A stretch of 64,000 nt of DNA, from NCBI GenBank assembly GCA_001898165.1, contig MKTD01000039.1:1-64000 (forward strand), read 5' to 3'. The position numbers and the translations under genes were made by a program. Position 1 is the first letter of the stretch; every line of letters starts with the position of its first letter. Shown piece by piece: positions 24,043-32,594 of the stretch. The notes beneath the pieces are model-generated. The model was not told the origin of the DNA. It saw nothing but the letters and a program-made list of their open reading frames with translations, and did not search any database. This DNA is from Bacteroidia bacterium 43-41. GTDB taxonomy: Bacteria > Bacteroidota > Bacteroidia > Bacteroidales > Dysgonomonadaceae.

Positions 24043-25320
24043 TCAATGGTAAAGATAGTATCTCTTCGACAGTTTCCTGAACGATTCTTCATCTTTTGTC
24101 CAGTAGGATTGAATATCGGCAAAACGATGGTTTTTAGAAAATTCCAGGCGGATAGAATTGCTGCCGCTCACCTTGTCGAACATATCAAACCGGTTTTCGG
24201 GAGCATGGTCGAACACTTTTTTGTCGGGATAGAGCTGCGCTGCTGCCTCCATCACATGGAACTGGATATCCGACAGGCGTGCTTTCCCGAAATTGGTCAG
24301 GTATATCTGTACTCCCTGGAAATTCTCCCCCTGTCCAACCGAGTAGTAAGGCTTCAAATGAATAGGACGGAACGTTACTCCCGGCAGCTGTTTTGCATTC
24401 AGCGCTCCGGCAAACTCTTCGGCATTGATCCACTCGGCGGCGAACATTTCGAAAGGAAGCGTGTATCCCACGCCGATAGACATATATCCCAGTTCGCCCA
24501 AAATACCGGATACCGGATAAAAATAAGCCGAATGAGCAAACGGGATATGCGGAGAGGTCGGGACCCAAGGCAAGCCGGTATCCTCGAAGTTCATCTTCCG
24601 GCGCCACTTTTTCATTTTTACCACGGTTAATTTACAAGGTTCGGGGATCATCCGTTCACCGATGATCATTTCCGCCAGTTCACCACAGGTAAGCCCATAA
24701 ACATAAGGAATCCTGAGTTGGCTTACGAACGAAAAGAATCCCTCATCCACCAGGTTCCCTTCCACTTTCAGTCCGCCTAACGGATTCGGACGGTCGAGCA
24801 CCACAAATTCGATATTGTTCTCTGCCGCAGCTTGCATAGCCAGATACATGGTAGAGATGTAGGTGTAAGAGCGGCATCCGATATCCTGAATATCATATAT
24901 CAGGACATCTATGCCCTCCAGCATCTCCTTAGTGGGTTTTCGGGTAGCTCCGTAGAGGGAGAAAACGGGTACGCCCGTGTTGGGATCGGTGAAAGAATCT
25001 ATTTTGTCGCCGGCATGCACATCTCCGCGTACGCCGTGTTCAGGTCCGTATAGCGCTGCGAGTTGCACGCCGGGAGCCTCATGCAGGATATCGATAGTCG
25101 ATTTCAGGTTATTGTCCACTCCCGTGGGATTGGTGATCAACCCCACGCGTTTTCCCTGCAGTATTTTGAAATTGGATTCTTTCAACACTTCTATTCCCGT
25201 CTTCACGTGTATCTTCTGTGCATAAGAGGAAGAAGAGATGAGTAAACCACATACGATAAGCGCTGTGATCAACCTTTGTCCGCTAAAAGCGGTTCGTTCT
25301 GTTTTTGAGAATTTGTCCAT
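24043..25320 (-). CDS. namZ: Exo-beta-N-acetylmuramidase (NamZ-like, DUF1343)
   Basis: NamZ enzymes release terminal MurNAc from the non-reducing end of peptidoglycan glycan fragments. The 425-residue product has a cleavable signal peptide (hydrophobic core about 17-33, likely cut after SYA) and so is periplasmic or secreted. DUF1343 landmarks are RVGLITNPTGVD, LYGPEHGVRGD with the catalytic-site Glu/His, IYDIQDIGCRSYTYI and VLDRPNPLGG. Position beside the AmpG-like permease, kinase and murQ mirrors the Tannerella forsythia MurNAc salvage genes. Its stop is 270 bases before the next gene; its start is 18 bases after the permease gene. Confidence 0.92.
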   Translation of the reverse strand: MDKFSKTERTAFSGQRLITALIVCGLLISSSSYAQKIHVKTGIEVLKESNFKILQGKRVGLITNPTGVDNNLKSTIDILHEAPGVQLAALYGPEHGVRGDVHAGDKIDSFTDPNTGVPVFSLYGATRKPTKEMLEGIDVLIYDIQDIGCRSYTYISTMYLAMQAAAENNIEFVVLDRPNPLGGLKVEGNLVDEGFFSFVSQLRIPYVYGLTCGELAEMIIGERMIPEPCKLTVVKMKKWRRKMNFEDTGLPWVPTSPHIPFAHSAYFYPVSGILGELGYMSIGVGYTLPFEMFAAEWINAEEFAGALNAKQLPGVTFRPIHLKPYYSVGQGENFQGVQIYLTNFGKARLSDIQFHVMEAAAQLYPDKKVFDHAPENRFDMFDKVSGSNSIRLEFSKNHRFADIQSYWTKDEESFRKLSKRYYLYH

Positions 25321-25338
25321 ACGATTAGTAAATTGTCA

Positions 25339-26670
25339 TTAGTCATATTCCTGTCCGGTTGACTCCTCGGACGGAGCGTCCTTTTTGGCTTTCCCGAACT
25401 CTTTATCAATTTTCATAAAAGGGATCAGCAACAGGGTAGGGATTGTTGCGATCATGATAAAGACAAAAAAGTGTTGGTATCCCAACTGCTCCTGTATCCA
25501 CCCGGCAGCCATTCCCGGAAGCATCATGCCCAGAGCCATGAACCCTGTACAGATGGAGTAGTGCGCTGTCTTGTGTTCACCCTGTGAAAAATAGATCAGG
25601 TAGAGCATATATGCCGTGAATCCGAAGCCGTAACCAAACTGTTCAATCGCCACTGCTACATTTACCCAAAAGAAATTTTCCGGTTGGTATATTGCCAGAA
25701 AAAGATAAGCGAGGTTGGGAAGCGTGATGGACAGCGCCATGGGCCATATCCAATATTTTAATCCCTTACGGGAAGCTACAATTCCTCCGATAATTCCCCC
25801 AAGAGTAAGTGCTATTACGCCTACGGTACCGTAGGCTATTCCCGCATCCTGCGTGCTCAGCCCCAATCCCCCCACTTCACGGCCGTCGAGGAGGAAAGGG
25901 TAAGTCAGTTTCACCAACATAGCTTCGGCCAGCCGGTAGATCAGGATAAAAGCGATCGCCAGGCCGATACCTTTCTTTGTGAAGAAAGATTCAAACGTTT
26001 TTCCAAACTCAATAAGTACCATCTTTGGGGTATGTACCGTTTTGCCGGTATCTTCCGCAGGGTAAGGCAGCACAAAGCGGTGCCAGGCAAAGAAAGCGAT
26101 AAACAGGCCTGCCAGGATAAAGAAGGTGATGCTCCAGGACAAGGGAATGTTGGCGGTGCTTTTTTCAAGGGATCCCGCCAGGATGACCAACAATCCCTGT
26201 CCGGTAATGGAGGCGAAACGGTAGAAAGTATTGCGGATACCCACAAAAAAGGATTGCTGTGAATCGTCCAAGGCAAGCATGTAAAAACCGTCGGCGGCGA
26301 TATCGTGTGTGGCCGAGCTGAAAGCCATCAGCCAGAAGAAAGCAAGTGATGCCTGCAGATAGAAAGGAGTGGGGAGGGTAAAAGCGATACCCGCAAGCCC
26401 GGCACCTATCAACAATTGCATGGATACAATCCACCAACGTTTGGTTTTCAGGATATCCACAAAGGGGCTCCAGAAGGGTTTGATTACCCACGGAAGATAT
26501 AACCAGCTGGTATATAGCGCTATTTCTGTGTTTGAGAGTCCGAAACGTTTGTACATGATAACCGAAACGCTCATTACTGCCACGTAAGGTAATCCTTCGG
26601 CAAAATACAAGGTAGGGATCCAAGCCCAGGGGTTGCGTGTTGTTTTTTTTACTCTTTTTTTCTCTGTCAT
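25339..26670 (-). CDS. AmpG/MurT-like muropeptide or MurNAc permease (MFS)
   Basis: The 443-residue protein has the AmpG-type major facilitator layout with about twelve hydrophobic segments. The start PWAWIPTLYFAEGLPYVAVMSVSVIMYKRFG and the loop YTSWLYLPWVIKPFWSPFVDILKTKRWW are typical of AmpG. AmpG imports anhydro-muropeptides; the Tannerella forsythia homologue MurT brings MurNAc into the cytoplasm. Lying between namZ and the SpoIID-like gene, it is the obvious inner-membrane importer of this locus. Whether it prefers free MurNAc, GlcNAc-anhydroMurNAc or peptides cannot be read from the sequence. Confidence 0.9.
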   Translation of the reverse strand: MTEKKRVKKTTRNPWAWIPTLYFAEGLPYVAVMSVSVIMYKRFGLSNTEIALYTSWLYLPWVIKPFWSPFVDILKTKRWWIVSMQLLIGAGLAGIAFTLPTPFYLQASLAFFWLMAFSSATHDIAADGFYMLALDDSQQSFFVGIRNTFYRFASITGQGLLVILAGSLEKSTANIPLSWSITFFILAGLFIAFFAWHRFVLPYPAEDTGKTVHTPKMVLIEFGKTFESFFTKKGIGLAIAFILIYRLAEAMLVKLTYPFLLDGREVGGLGLSTQDAGIAYGTVGVIALTLGGIIGGIVASRKGLKYWIWPMALSITLPNLAYLFLAIYQPENFFWVNVAVAIEQFGYGFGFTAYMLYLIYFSQGEHKTAHYSICTGFMALGMMLPGMAAGWIQEQLGYQHFFVFIMIATIPTLLLIPFMKIDKEFGKAKKDAPSEESTGQEYD

Positions 26671-26701
26671 TTTTCTTTACTTATTTCTAATTTCGGGCTA
26701 T

Positions 26702-28024
26702 TTAGTAATTTCTTATGATCTTCGATTGAGGAAAATAGTGCTCCAGTATCTGTTGATAAGTGTATCCTTTTTCAGCCATTATAGCCGCGCCTATCTGGCA
26801 AAGCCCTACGCCATGGCCCCATCCGGCGCCGGTGAGCGTGAATGTTTGAGGAATACCGTTCTCGTCTTCGTCCTGCGTATCCACCACGAAAGCGGAACTG
26901 TAGAGGTGCGATTTCGATAGTGTACGCCGTATCTCCAGCTCTTTTCCGATCGTCATTACCCGTTCCGTACCGATTATCTTCAGCCGGATGATGCGTCCTG
27001 AGGTCCCCCTTTCGAGCGGTTGCAGGGCGATAATTTCACCAAAATCGATTCCGGAACGTTCCCTGATCAGGGTTGATAACCCTTCCTGCGAATAGGTGAT
27101 CTTCCAGCGGTAAAAATCGGCTGTTTCCCGATCGTAATCATTCAACACCTGTTTTAATACCTGCGCATCCTGTGTGTTACAGAAGGCAGGTGGTGAGGAG
27201 CGGATCCACTCTTCTGCATTTTCTTCCACGGTCAGGTCGGGCAGGGGAGAGTCCTCCCTATGATCGGGTTTTGCCTGCAGATAGGGATGAACCACAGGCT
27301 CCCACACGTTCTCGAATGTTTCCGTCACGCCTCCGCAGCATTTCGAGAAACGGGCATCGCAGATTTCGTTGCCGAACATGAGCGCCTCGCCGCGTGTCCG
27401 GTCGATGACCTGCCGTACCAAGGGGGTAGATTGGCGGGTAATTCCCTGGTAGCGCTGGCAGTGGTCGTCGGCGCATACATCAAAATTAAAATGGTCTTCC
27501 CGGTCGTACCACCGGATGATCTCCGTAGGTGTTTCGAACGATGTCCGGTAATTGGCCCCGTCGCTTTTAAGGTCTTGATTTTTCAAGATCTGTGCCAGCA
27601 GCCAGCTCCGGGAAATAACGGCGTGTGCTTTCAGCAACTCTTCGGAGCTTGTGGCGCTCATCTCGGATGAGATCACACTGGTGAGGTAGTCTTCTAACGA
27701 AATGATGTTGATCGCCGAAACACCCCCGTTCTCCACAATGAATTTCAAACTGCCCAAAAAGTGTTGATCTTCTCTTCTTTCCCAATGGAATTGTACGCCG
27801 ATGATCACGTCTCTTAATGCGAAAGCGTTGTAGTGCAGGTCATCGGCTTCGAAAGCGAGTTCATCGAATGCCTCTCCGTTAAAAAGGAGTTTTCCGTCCG
27901 TAACTTCAACCGAATAATCTCCGGCTTGCATGTTCCGGCTGTTCAACGTATAACCGGAGGGCAGTGAAAAATCGATTTTTTGCTGTTGCAACAATATGCC
28001 TACATGAATGAGCGGTTCTTTCAT
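26702..28024 (-). CDS. SpoIID/LytB-domain protein without a signal peptide
   Basis: The 440-residue protein has an N-terminal beta-rich region (about 1-115) and a SpoIID domain (about 120-440). The latter contains SLEDYLTSVISSEMSATSSEELLKAHAVISRSWLL, with the catalytic Glu of SpoIID lytic transglycosylases in SSEM, and the C-terminal GAGWGHGVGLCQIGAAIMAEKGYTYQQIL. SpoIID cuts denuded glycan strands to anhydroMurNAc ends. The N-terminus (MKEPLIHVGILLQQQKIDFS) has no signal peptide, so the protein appears cytoplasmic, unlike classical SpoIID. The start overlaps the GT2 stop by 4 bases (ATGA). Confidence 0.88.
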   Translation of the reverse strand: MKEPLIHVGILLQQQKIDFSLPSGYTLNSRNMQAGDYSVEVTDGKLLFNGEAFDELAFEADDLHYNAFALRDVIIGVQFHWERREDQHFLGSLKFIVENGGVSAINIISLEDYLTSVISSEMSATSSEELLKAHAVISRSWLLAQILKNQDLKSDGANYRTSFETPTEIIRWYDREDHFNFDVCADDHCQRYQGITRQSTPLVRQVIDRTRGEALMFGNEICDARFSKCCGGVTETFENVWEPVVHPYLQAKPDHREDSPLPDLTVEENAEEWIRSSPPAFCNTQDAQVLKQVLNDYDRETADFYRWKITYSQEGLSTLIRERSGIDFGEIIALQPLERGTSGRIIRLKIIGTERVMTIGKELEIRRTLSKSHLYSSAFVVDTQDEDENGIPQTFTLTGAGWGHGVGLCQIGAAIMAEKGYTYQQILEHYFPQSKIIRNY

Positions 28025-29472
28025 TTGAGTTTCTTTCTTGCCTGTAATTCCCATGTCCTGATCCTGTCTTTATAAAGGTTATGTGCGTTCATTTTAACGA
28101 TGTCGAGCGATGCATCGCTGTTGTCCTCCCAACGGCGGCAGAGGTAGAGTACATCGTAAATACGTCCGATCTGGTAGCGGCGCGAGATGTTCAGCCCCAA
28201 GGCGTAATCTTCGCCGTAGCTGGTGTTGGGCACTTTGATGGCGCGCAGTACCGGTGTATAGAAAGCGCGTGGCGCTCCCAGCCCGTTGATGCGCAGTGCG
28301 TTGTTGCGCCCGTTCTCGGGTGTCCACTCCCGGTGGTCGATAATACCCGGGGGGATCATTTCCATCTCGAAGTTAGTCATCTGATACGTACCCACCACCA
28401 TGGCGCAGTTCTGTTCGTAGAAAGCGTTCACTATTTTCCGGAGCGTATCTTCTCCGCTGTACACATCGTCGCTGTCGAGCTGCACGGCAAATTTTCCGCA
28501 TTTAGGATGGTGCACTCCCATGTTCCAGCAGCCACCGATACCCAGATCGTCGCGTTCGGGAATAACATGTATGAGCCGCTCATCGTTTTTAAAATCATCG
28601 ATAGCCTCTGTAGTACCGTCGGTGGAGTGATTATCCACCACGATAAGGTTGAACGGGAAATCGGTTTTTTGCTTCAGCACGGAGGCGATGGCATCCCGGA
28701 TGGTCCTGATACGGTTACGCACAGGAATGATTACCGACGCTTCATACTCAAACTTATCTTTGTTGAACTCAACCGTATCGAATTCCGGTTCCAGGTATGC
28801 GCCCACATCTTTGAGGTGTTGTGTGCAGGCCTGTTCCATCTCTACCTGCACCTGCCGGTTTTTAGGATCCACATAATCGAATATTTTCTGTCCCGAAGCA
28901 CGTGTATCTTCCTCCATTTCGGTGTAGAGATATTCGTTGATATGTACCAGCGGGTGGTGTTGCGACATTTTGAGCCGCAGGTCATATAGTCCGGCAAACC
29001 GATACTCCTCATCCATCCTGCCTGCTGCCTCTTTCAAAGCATCGGCATTGTAGAGCAACAGCGAGCCGAAGTTGAAATCATCGCGCAGGCTCCCCTCCTG
29101 ATAATCTATTACGGGGTGATTCTTTTTCTCACCGTTCGTTACGGCGTAGTAGTCGGCATACACCATCCCCGCCCGCGTGTCTTCGGCAATGCGTGTCATC
29201 CGTTCAAGAGCGAAATATCCCAGCCGCAATACCGACGGTTTCAGGTAGATCAGCGTATAGCCGGTTTGGGATGCATGAGCGATCTTCCGGACGGTTCCGG
29301 TACTTTGCAGTTGGTCGATAACGATCTTTTCACAACCCTCCGGGATGGCGGTATTTTCATCCGGAGTGAGCAGATAAATACGTTGTATCCGTTCCGATTG
29401 TTTGAGCTCTTCTACTGTTTTTTTTGCTTGTTCCGAATCCGTAAAAAGGATAAAAGCGTCTATTTTTTGCAT
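28021..29472 (-). CDS. GT2 glycosyltransferase of the wall-salvage locus
   Basis: The 483-residue protein has a degenerate GT-A-like N-terminal half (about 1-230, with MVYADYYA) and a canonical GT2 domain (about 240-440). The latter has ASVIIPVRNRIRTIRDAIASVL, VVDNHSTDGT, the DXD-type QLDSDDVYSG and YGEDYALGL. No membrane helix or signal peptide is visible, so it should be cytoplasmic. It is translationally coupled to the SpoIID gene. A sugar-transfer step in a breakdown pathway is unexpected; it may build a storage or signalling glycan, or act in reverse. Acceptor and donor are unknown. Confidence 0.85.
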   Translation of the reverse strand: MQKIDAFILFTDSEQAKKTVEELKQSERIQRIYLLTPDENTAIPEGCEKIVIDQLQSTGTVRKIAHASQTGYTLIYLKPSVLRLGYFALERMTRIAEDTRAGMVYADYYAVTNGEKKNHPVIDYQEGSLRDDFNFGSLLLYNADALKEAAGRMDEEYRFAGLYDLRLKMSQHHPLVHINEYLYTEMEEDTRASGQKIFDYVDPKNRQVQVEMEQACTQHLKDVGAYLEPEFDTVEFNKDKFEYEASVIIPVRNRIRTIRDAIASVLKQKTDFPFNLIVVDNHSTDGTTEAIDDFKNDERLIHVIPERDDLGIGGCWNMGVHHPKCGKFAVQLDSDDVYSGEDTLRKIVNAFYEQNCAMVVGTYQMTNFEMEMIPPGIIDHREWTPENGRNNALRINGLGAPRAFYTPVLRAIKVPNTSYGEDYALGLNISRRYQIGRIYDVLYLCRRWEDNSDASLDIVKMNAHNLYKDRIRTWELQARKKLK

Positions 29473-29498
29473 ATGATTCAATTAAATGTGTCAATAAG

Positions 29499-32400
29499 TC
29501 AATGTGTCAAAGCTTCCAGCAGTCCCTTTACCAGTTTATCCCGGTCCTCCGTTTTTTTTACGGCTTCTATTGGGAAGCCCAGAACGGCTGTGCTGTATTT
29601 TTCCCCTTTATAAATGACGCCGGCGCTTAAATTATTTTCAGTATAGCGAAAAACGGTAAAAGCATTATCGTCTGCCGGCTCAATGGCATCGGGATATTCC
29701 ACGGCATAGCTTTCGCTGTTCAGGGTATGGTAATAGGTGTAATTTCCCTGCACGGACGTGAAAGGCGAAGCCACCGCTTTGATCTGTCCGGTCACTGCCC
29801 CGTAATTATTGCGCCACTTGTATTTGAGGATATCTTGTGCCCACTTCCTGTCTTCTGCCGTGGCGTATGGATTGTCCCACAAGTCGGTTCCCACAAAAGC
29901 GCCGCTCACAATGATACTGCCACCGTTGTTACAGTACCCGGCTATGGCATCCTGGTACGGTTTGGTAAATGTCTTGAACCGTGGCGGTTTTGCTCCCCGC
30001 GCTACCGACCATTCCCGTTGTTTACCCAGGATCCAGTCCACCATTTTGTAGGATTGTAAAGATACGTCATTATTTTCAATCGCACCGGCGGAAGAAGAGA
30101 CAAATGAGTACTCCGCTCCGGCAAAAGCCTGCCCGTGAACGAACGGGTAGGCGAACGTGTTGCCCGCGATTGCGGTGGTCTCGTAGTTTGCGTTGCTGTC
30201 GCCAAAACCCGACGCATCGTCGTCCATCCAGGGGATCACACGCCGGAACTCATGCATATGCCCTATAAAATGGTGTTCGGCAATGTAGGGAACACCGTTA
30301 TCCATATGCCCGGCGAAACCGGCAATGCTGTCTCCTGAAGTGGTAAAACTGAACGGAGCAGAAATCCTTGTAAACCCGTTTACGATCAAAACCTCTCCCT
30401 TCTGGTTCGTTTTACGGCATACAGAGAGGATCTCCGATGGAAAACTGATCCCGCCGCCGTTCATTGCGACCACCTTAAAGCTGTAGATGCTGTCTTTTTG
30501 TATGGACGTAACGTAACGGTTATCGTTCACCGCAACACCGTTATCGAAACCTCCCCCGTTAATCCGGGTGTAAACGATATATTTTGTGGGATTCGCCGAT
30601 GGTTCCGCCGCGTCGATCGTCGGTTGCCACTTCAGCTCTACCTCCTGCTCCCCCGAAAACCGGGAACTGAAATTTTTTACCGGCAGGGGTTGTACCACAT
30701 AAGGACGGTTATACCCGGCAGCCAGGAACTTGAGCATCCCTTTGTAGATAGAACGGCTCACGGTAAAGCGAAACGTGGGGTCCAGCCCGTAGCGCATATC
30801 GGCGAAGTTTTGGTGCGAGAGCAGTTCCAAAAGCATTGTGGGTACGTTGGGTGTGCGTGCTTCGGCGTAAGAGCGGTTCCAGAGGTGGCGCCGCGTCCAG
30901 TCGGGTTCAAATTCGCGCCGTATATCGTTTACGACCTCATCCATCACGAGTTCGGAGAGGTCGCGCGACGCCCATCTCGACTTTCCGTTTCTGAACTGTT
31001 CGTCGTTAAAGTGTGTCATGTAAATGCCGAGCGTACCCACTATGGTATCTCCCCAGAAAGTACCGGCATCGGTATGGAAGGCAAAGGCCAGGTCCAAAGG
31101 AATATTGAGTCCTTTCTCTTTGGGCAATACCGGAGAACCGCCCGCCAGCCAGTTCACCCATACGCCGCGGCCGGCATAATCGTCCGTATAGTCATTTTTG
31201 CTTTCTGTACGGTTGTAAACGGAATCCGGCACACCCGCCCACTGCATCCAGTAACGTGCACCTTCGGCATAGCGGGGGTAACCGCTGATTTCCGGAGAAT
31301 AACCGATCTTCGGGATCACTGTCTTTTTCGCCGTCTGGGTATCCGAACTTTTGGTGTTTTCCCCTTCAAACCCTTCGGGATGGGGCATCCTGGCTATATT
31401 TCCCATTCCTCCGCCTATCTTTATCGCGTCGGCGGTAACGATCCTGCCGGCATGGCTGCTTTTGTTGGAGAGTGTGATCTTGTGCCCGTTCCCTTTGTCG
31501 AAATTAAAATATCCCAGGAAGATCCAGGTGCCGCCGCCCATCTGCTGGTTGACACGAAAATCGGTTCTCCCGCCTTCGTGATATACGCTGTAGAGCGCAT
31601 CGTCGCTGCTGTTCTTTACGGTCTGATAAGAGATATAGACCCCATATTCTCCCTTTTCGGGAATATCGGGACGCCATTCCGCGAGACTCTCCTCTCCGCG
31701 GGTTATTGTTTTTGCTTGCCTGGCCGTTCCCATCCGGAAAGGATTCTCACCATCTAAATAGATCTCTTTAGGATTGGCAAATCCCGCTGAGCCTGTGTTC
31801 TGCCACGCCTCTTTTCCGTTGGTTTCTTCCACCCTGCCCATGCTGTCGTCGTTGTCTATGATCAGCTCAGTTTTGTTGTAATCCCGTTCCCGCGGCAACA
31901 GCACGTTGGCTCCCGCGTTCTCCAACATCGGTACTAAGAACGGCAGTACGTAACTTTGCGTGTAGAGGTCTTCCACCGTTTGAAAAATACGTGCCCGCTG
32001 CCATTCCCACCGTCCCAGCTTCTGTTCGTAATACCAACCGTGGCTTTGCCACAGGGCGATGTGGTTGTTTTGCAGCCCTTTATCTAAATTCCCCGCAGGA
32101 GAAGAGATGTTGGTTACCAACGATTTTTTTACCGGGTGTGCGATCATCCGGTTTTTATCTTTCTGCTTGCTCCGGAAGAAATTGGGAATCAGGTGGCTGA
32201 TCTCCTCTCCATCGGAGAAGACGCCGATACGGTATTTTTTTTGTGCCGGAGGCAGGTAATAACGTACGCTGTCGTAGATATGCAGCACAGTGCTCTCCCG
32301 CATCGGGAGATACGACAGGGAGAGGTTGGTATGAAACTCGATGCTCTTTTTCCGTTCATTCACCGCGATGCTGTCCACCGTAACCCTTCCGGGGCGAAGC

Positions 32401-32534
32401 ATAACCTCTTTGTAGATATTGGTGAGCGAGCTGTTCAATTTTTTCCTCAGGGAATCGTCGGCAAGATTTTGAGAGAACGATGAATAAGAATAAGACAATG
32501 CAAGGATGCATGCTATAAAAACGGATTTTCTCAT
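29499..32534 (-). CDS. N-acetylmuramoyl-L-alanine amidase with inserted golvesin domain
   Basis: The 1011-residue exported protein (signal peptide to about residue 21, YSSFSQ) appears to carry a split Amidase_3 fold. The first part (about 155-225) has HIALWQSHGWYYEQ, and the second (about 475-605) has LAFAFHTDAGTFWGD and TPNVPTMLLELLSHQNFADM with the expected metal His and catalytic Glu. Between them sits a golvesin/xanthan-lyase-type beta domain (about 240-377: NTGSAGFANPKEIYLDGENPF ... IVTADAIKIGGG). A fibronectin type III-like module (about 612-705) and an unassigned 300-residue C-terminal region follow. Proteins like this are often labelled xanthan lyase, but amidase action on wall peptides fits the locus better. 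Confidence 0.82.
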   Translation of the reverse strand: MRKSVFIACILALSYSYSSFSQNLADDSLRKKLNSSLTNIYKEVMLRPGRVTVDSIAVNERKKSIEFHTNLSLSYLPMRESTVLHIYDSVRYYLPPAQKKYRIGVFSDGEEISHLIPNFFRSKQKDKNRMIAHPVKKSLVTNISSPAGNLDKGLQNNHIALWQSHGWYYEQKLGRWEWQRARIFQTVEDLYTQSYVLPFLVPMLENAGANVLLPRERDYNKTELIIDNDDSMGRVEETNGKEAWQNTGSAGFANPKEIYLDGENPFRMGTARQAKTITRGEESLAEWRPDIPEKGEYGVYISYQTVKNSSDDALYSVYHEGGRTDFRVNQQMGGGTWIFLGYFNFDKGNGHKITLSNKSSHAGRIVTADAIKIGGGMGNIARMPHPEGFEGENTKSSDTQTAKKTVIPKIGYSPEISGYPRYAEGARYWMQWAGVPDSVYNRTESKNDYTDDYAGRGVWVNWLAGGSPVLPKEKGLNIPLDLAFAFHTDAGTFWGDTIVGTLGIYMTHFNDEQFRNGKSRWASRDLSELVMDEVVNDIRREFEPDWTRRHLWNRSYAEARTPNVPTMLLELLSHQNFADMRYGLDPTFRFTVSRSIYKGMLKFLAAGYNRPYVVQPLPVKNFSSRFSGEQEVELKWQPTIDAAEPSANPTKYIVYTRINGGGFDNGVAVNDNRYVTSIQKDSIYSFKVVAMNGGGISFPSEILSVCRKTNQKGEVLIVNGFTRISAPFSFTTSGDSIAGFAGHMDNGVPYIAEHHFIGHMHEFRRVIPWMDDDASGFGDSNANYETTAIAGNTFAYPFVHGQAFAGAEYSFVSSSAGAIENNDVSLQSYKMVDWILGKQREWSVARGAKPPRFKTFTKPYQDAIAGYCNNGGSIIVSGAFVGTDLWDNPYATAEDRKWAQDILKYKWRNNYGAVTGQIKAVASPFTSVQGNYTYYHTLNSESYAVEYPDAIEPADDNAFTVFRYTENNLSAGVIYKGEKYSTAVLGFPIEAVKKTEDRDKLVKGLLEALTH

Positions 32535-32594
32535 ACGGCTATTTTATCTTTTTCTTTCAAACTTTTACAAAATTAGGAAAACGAGTGAACCACA

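Noticed and set aside
28081-28989. A 302-codon open frame on the plus strand
   Set aside because: It is antisense to the GT2 gene, which has clear GT2 motifs; the antisense product shows none.
30498-31757. A 419-codon open frame on the plus strand
   Set aside because: It lies wholly inside the amidase gene on the other strand, has no recognisable domain, and reflects the codon pattern of that gene.
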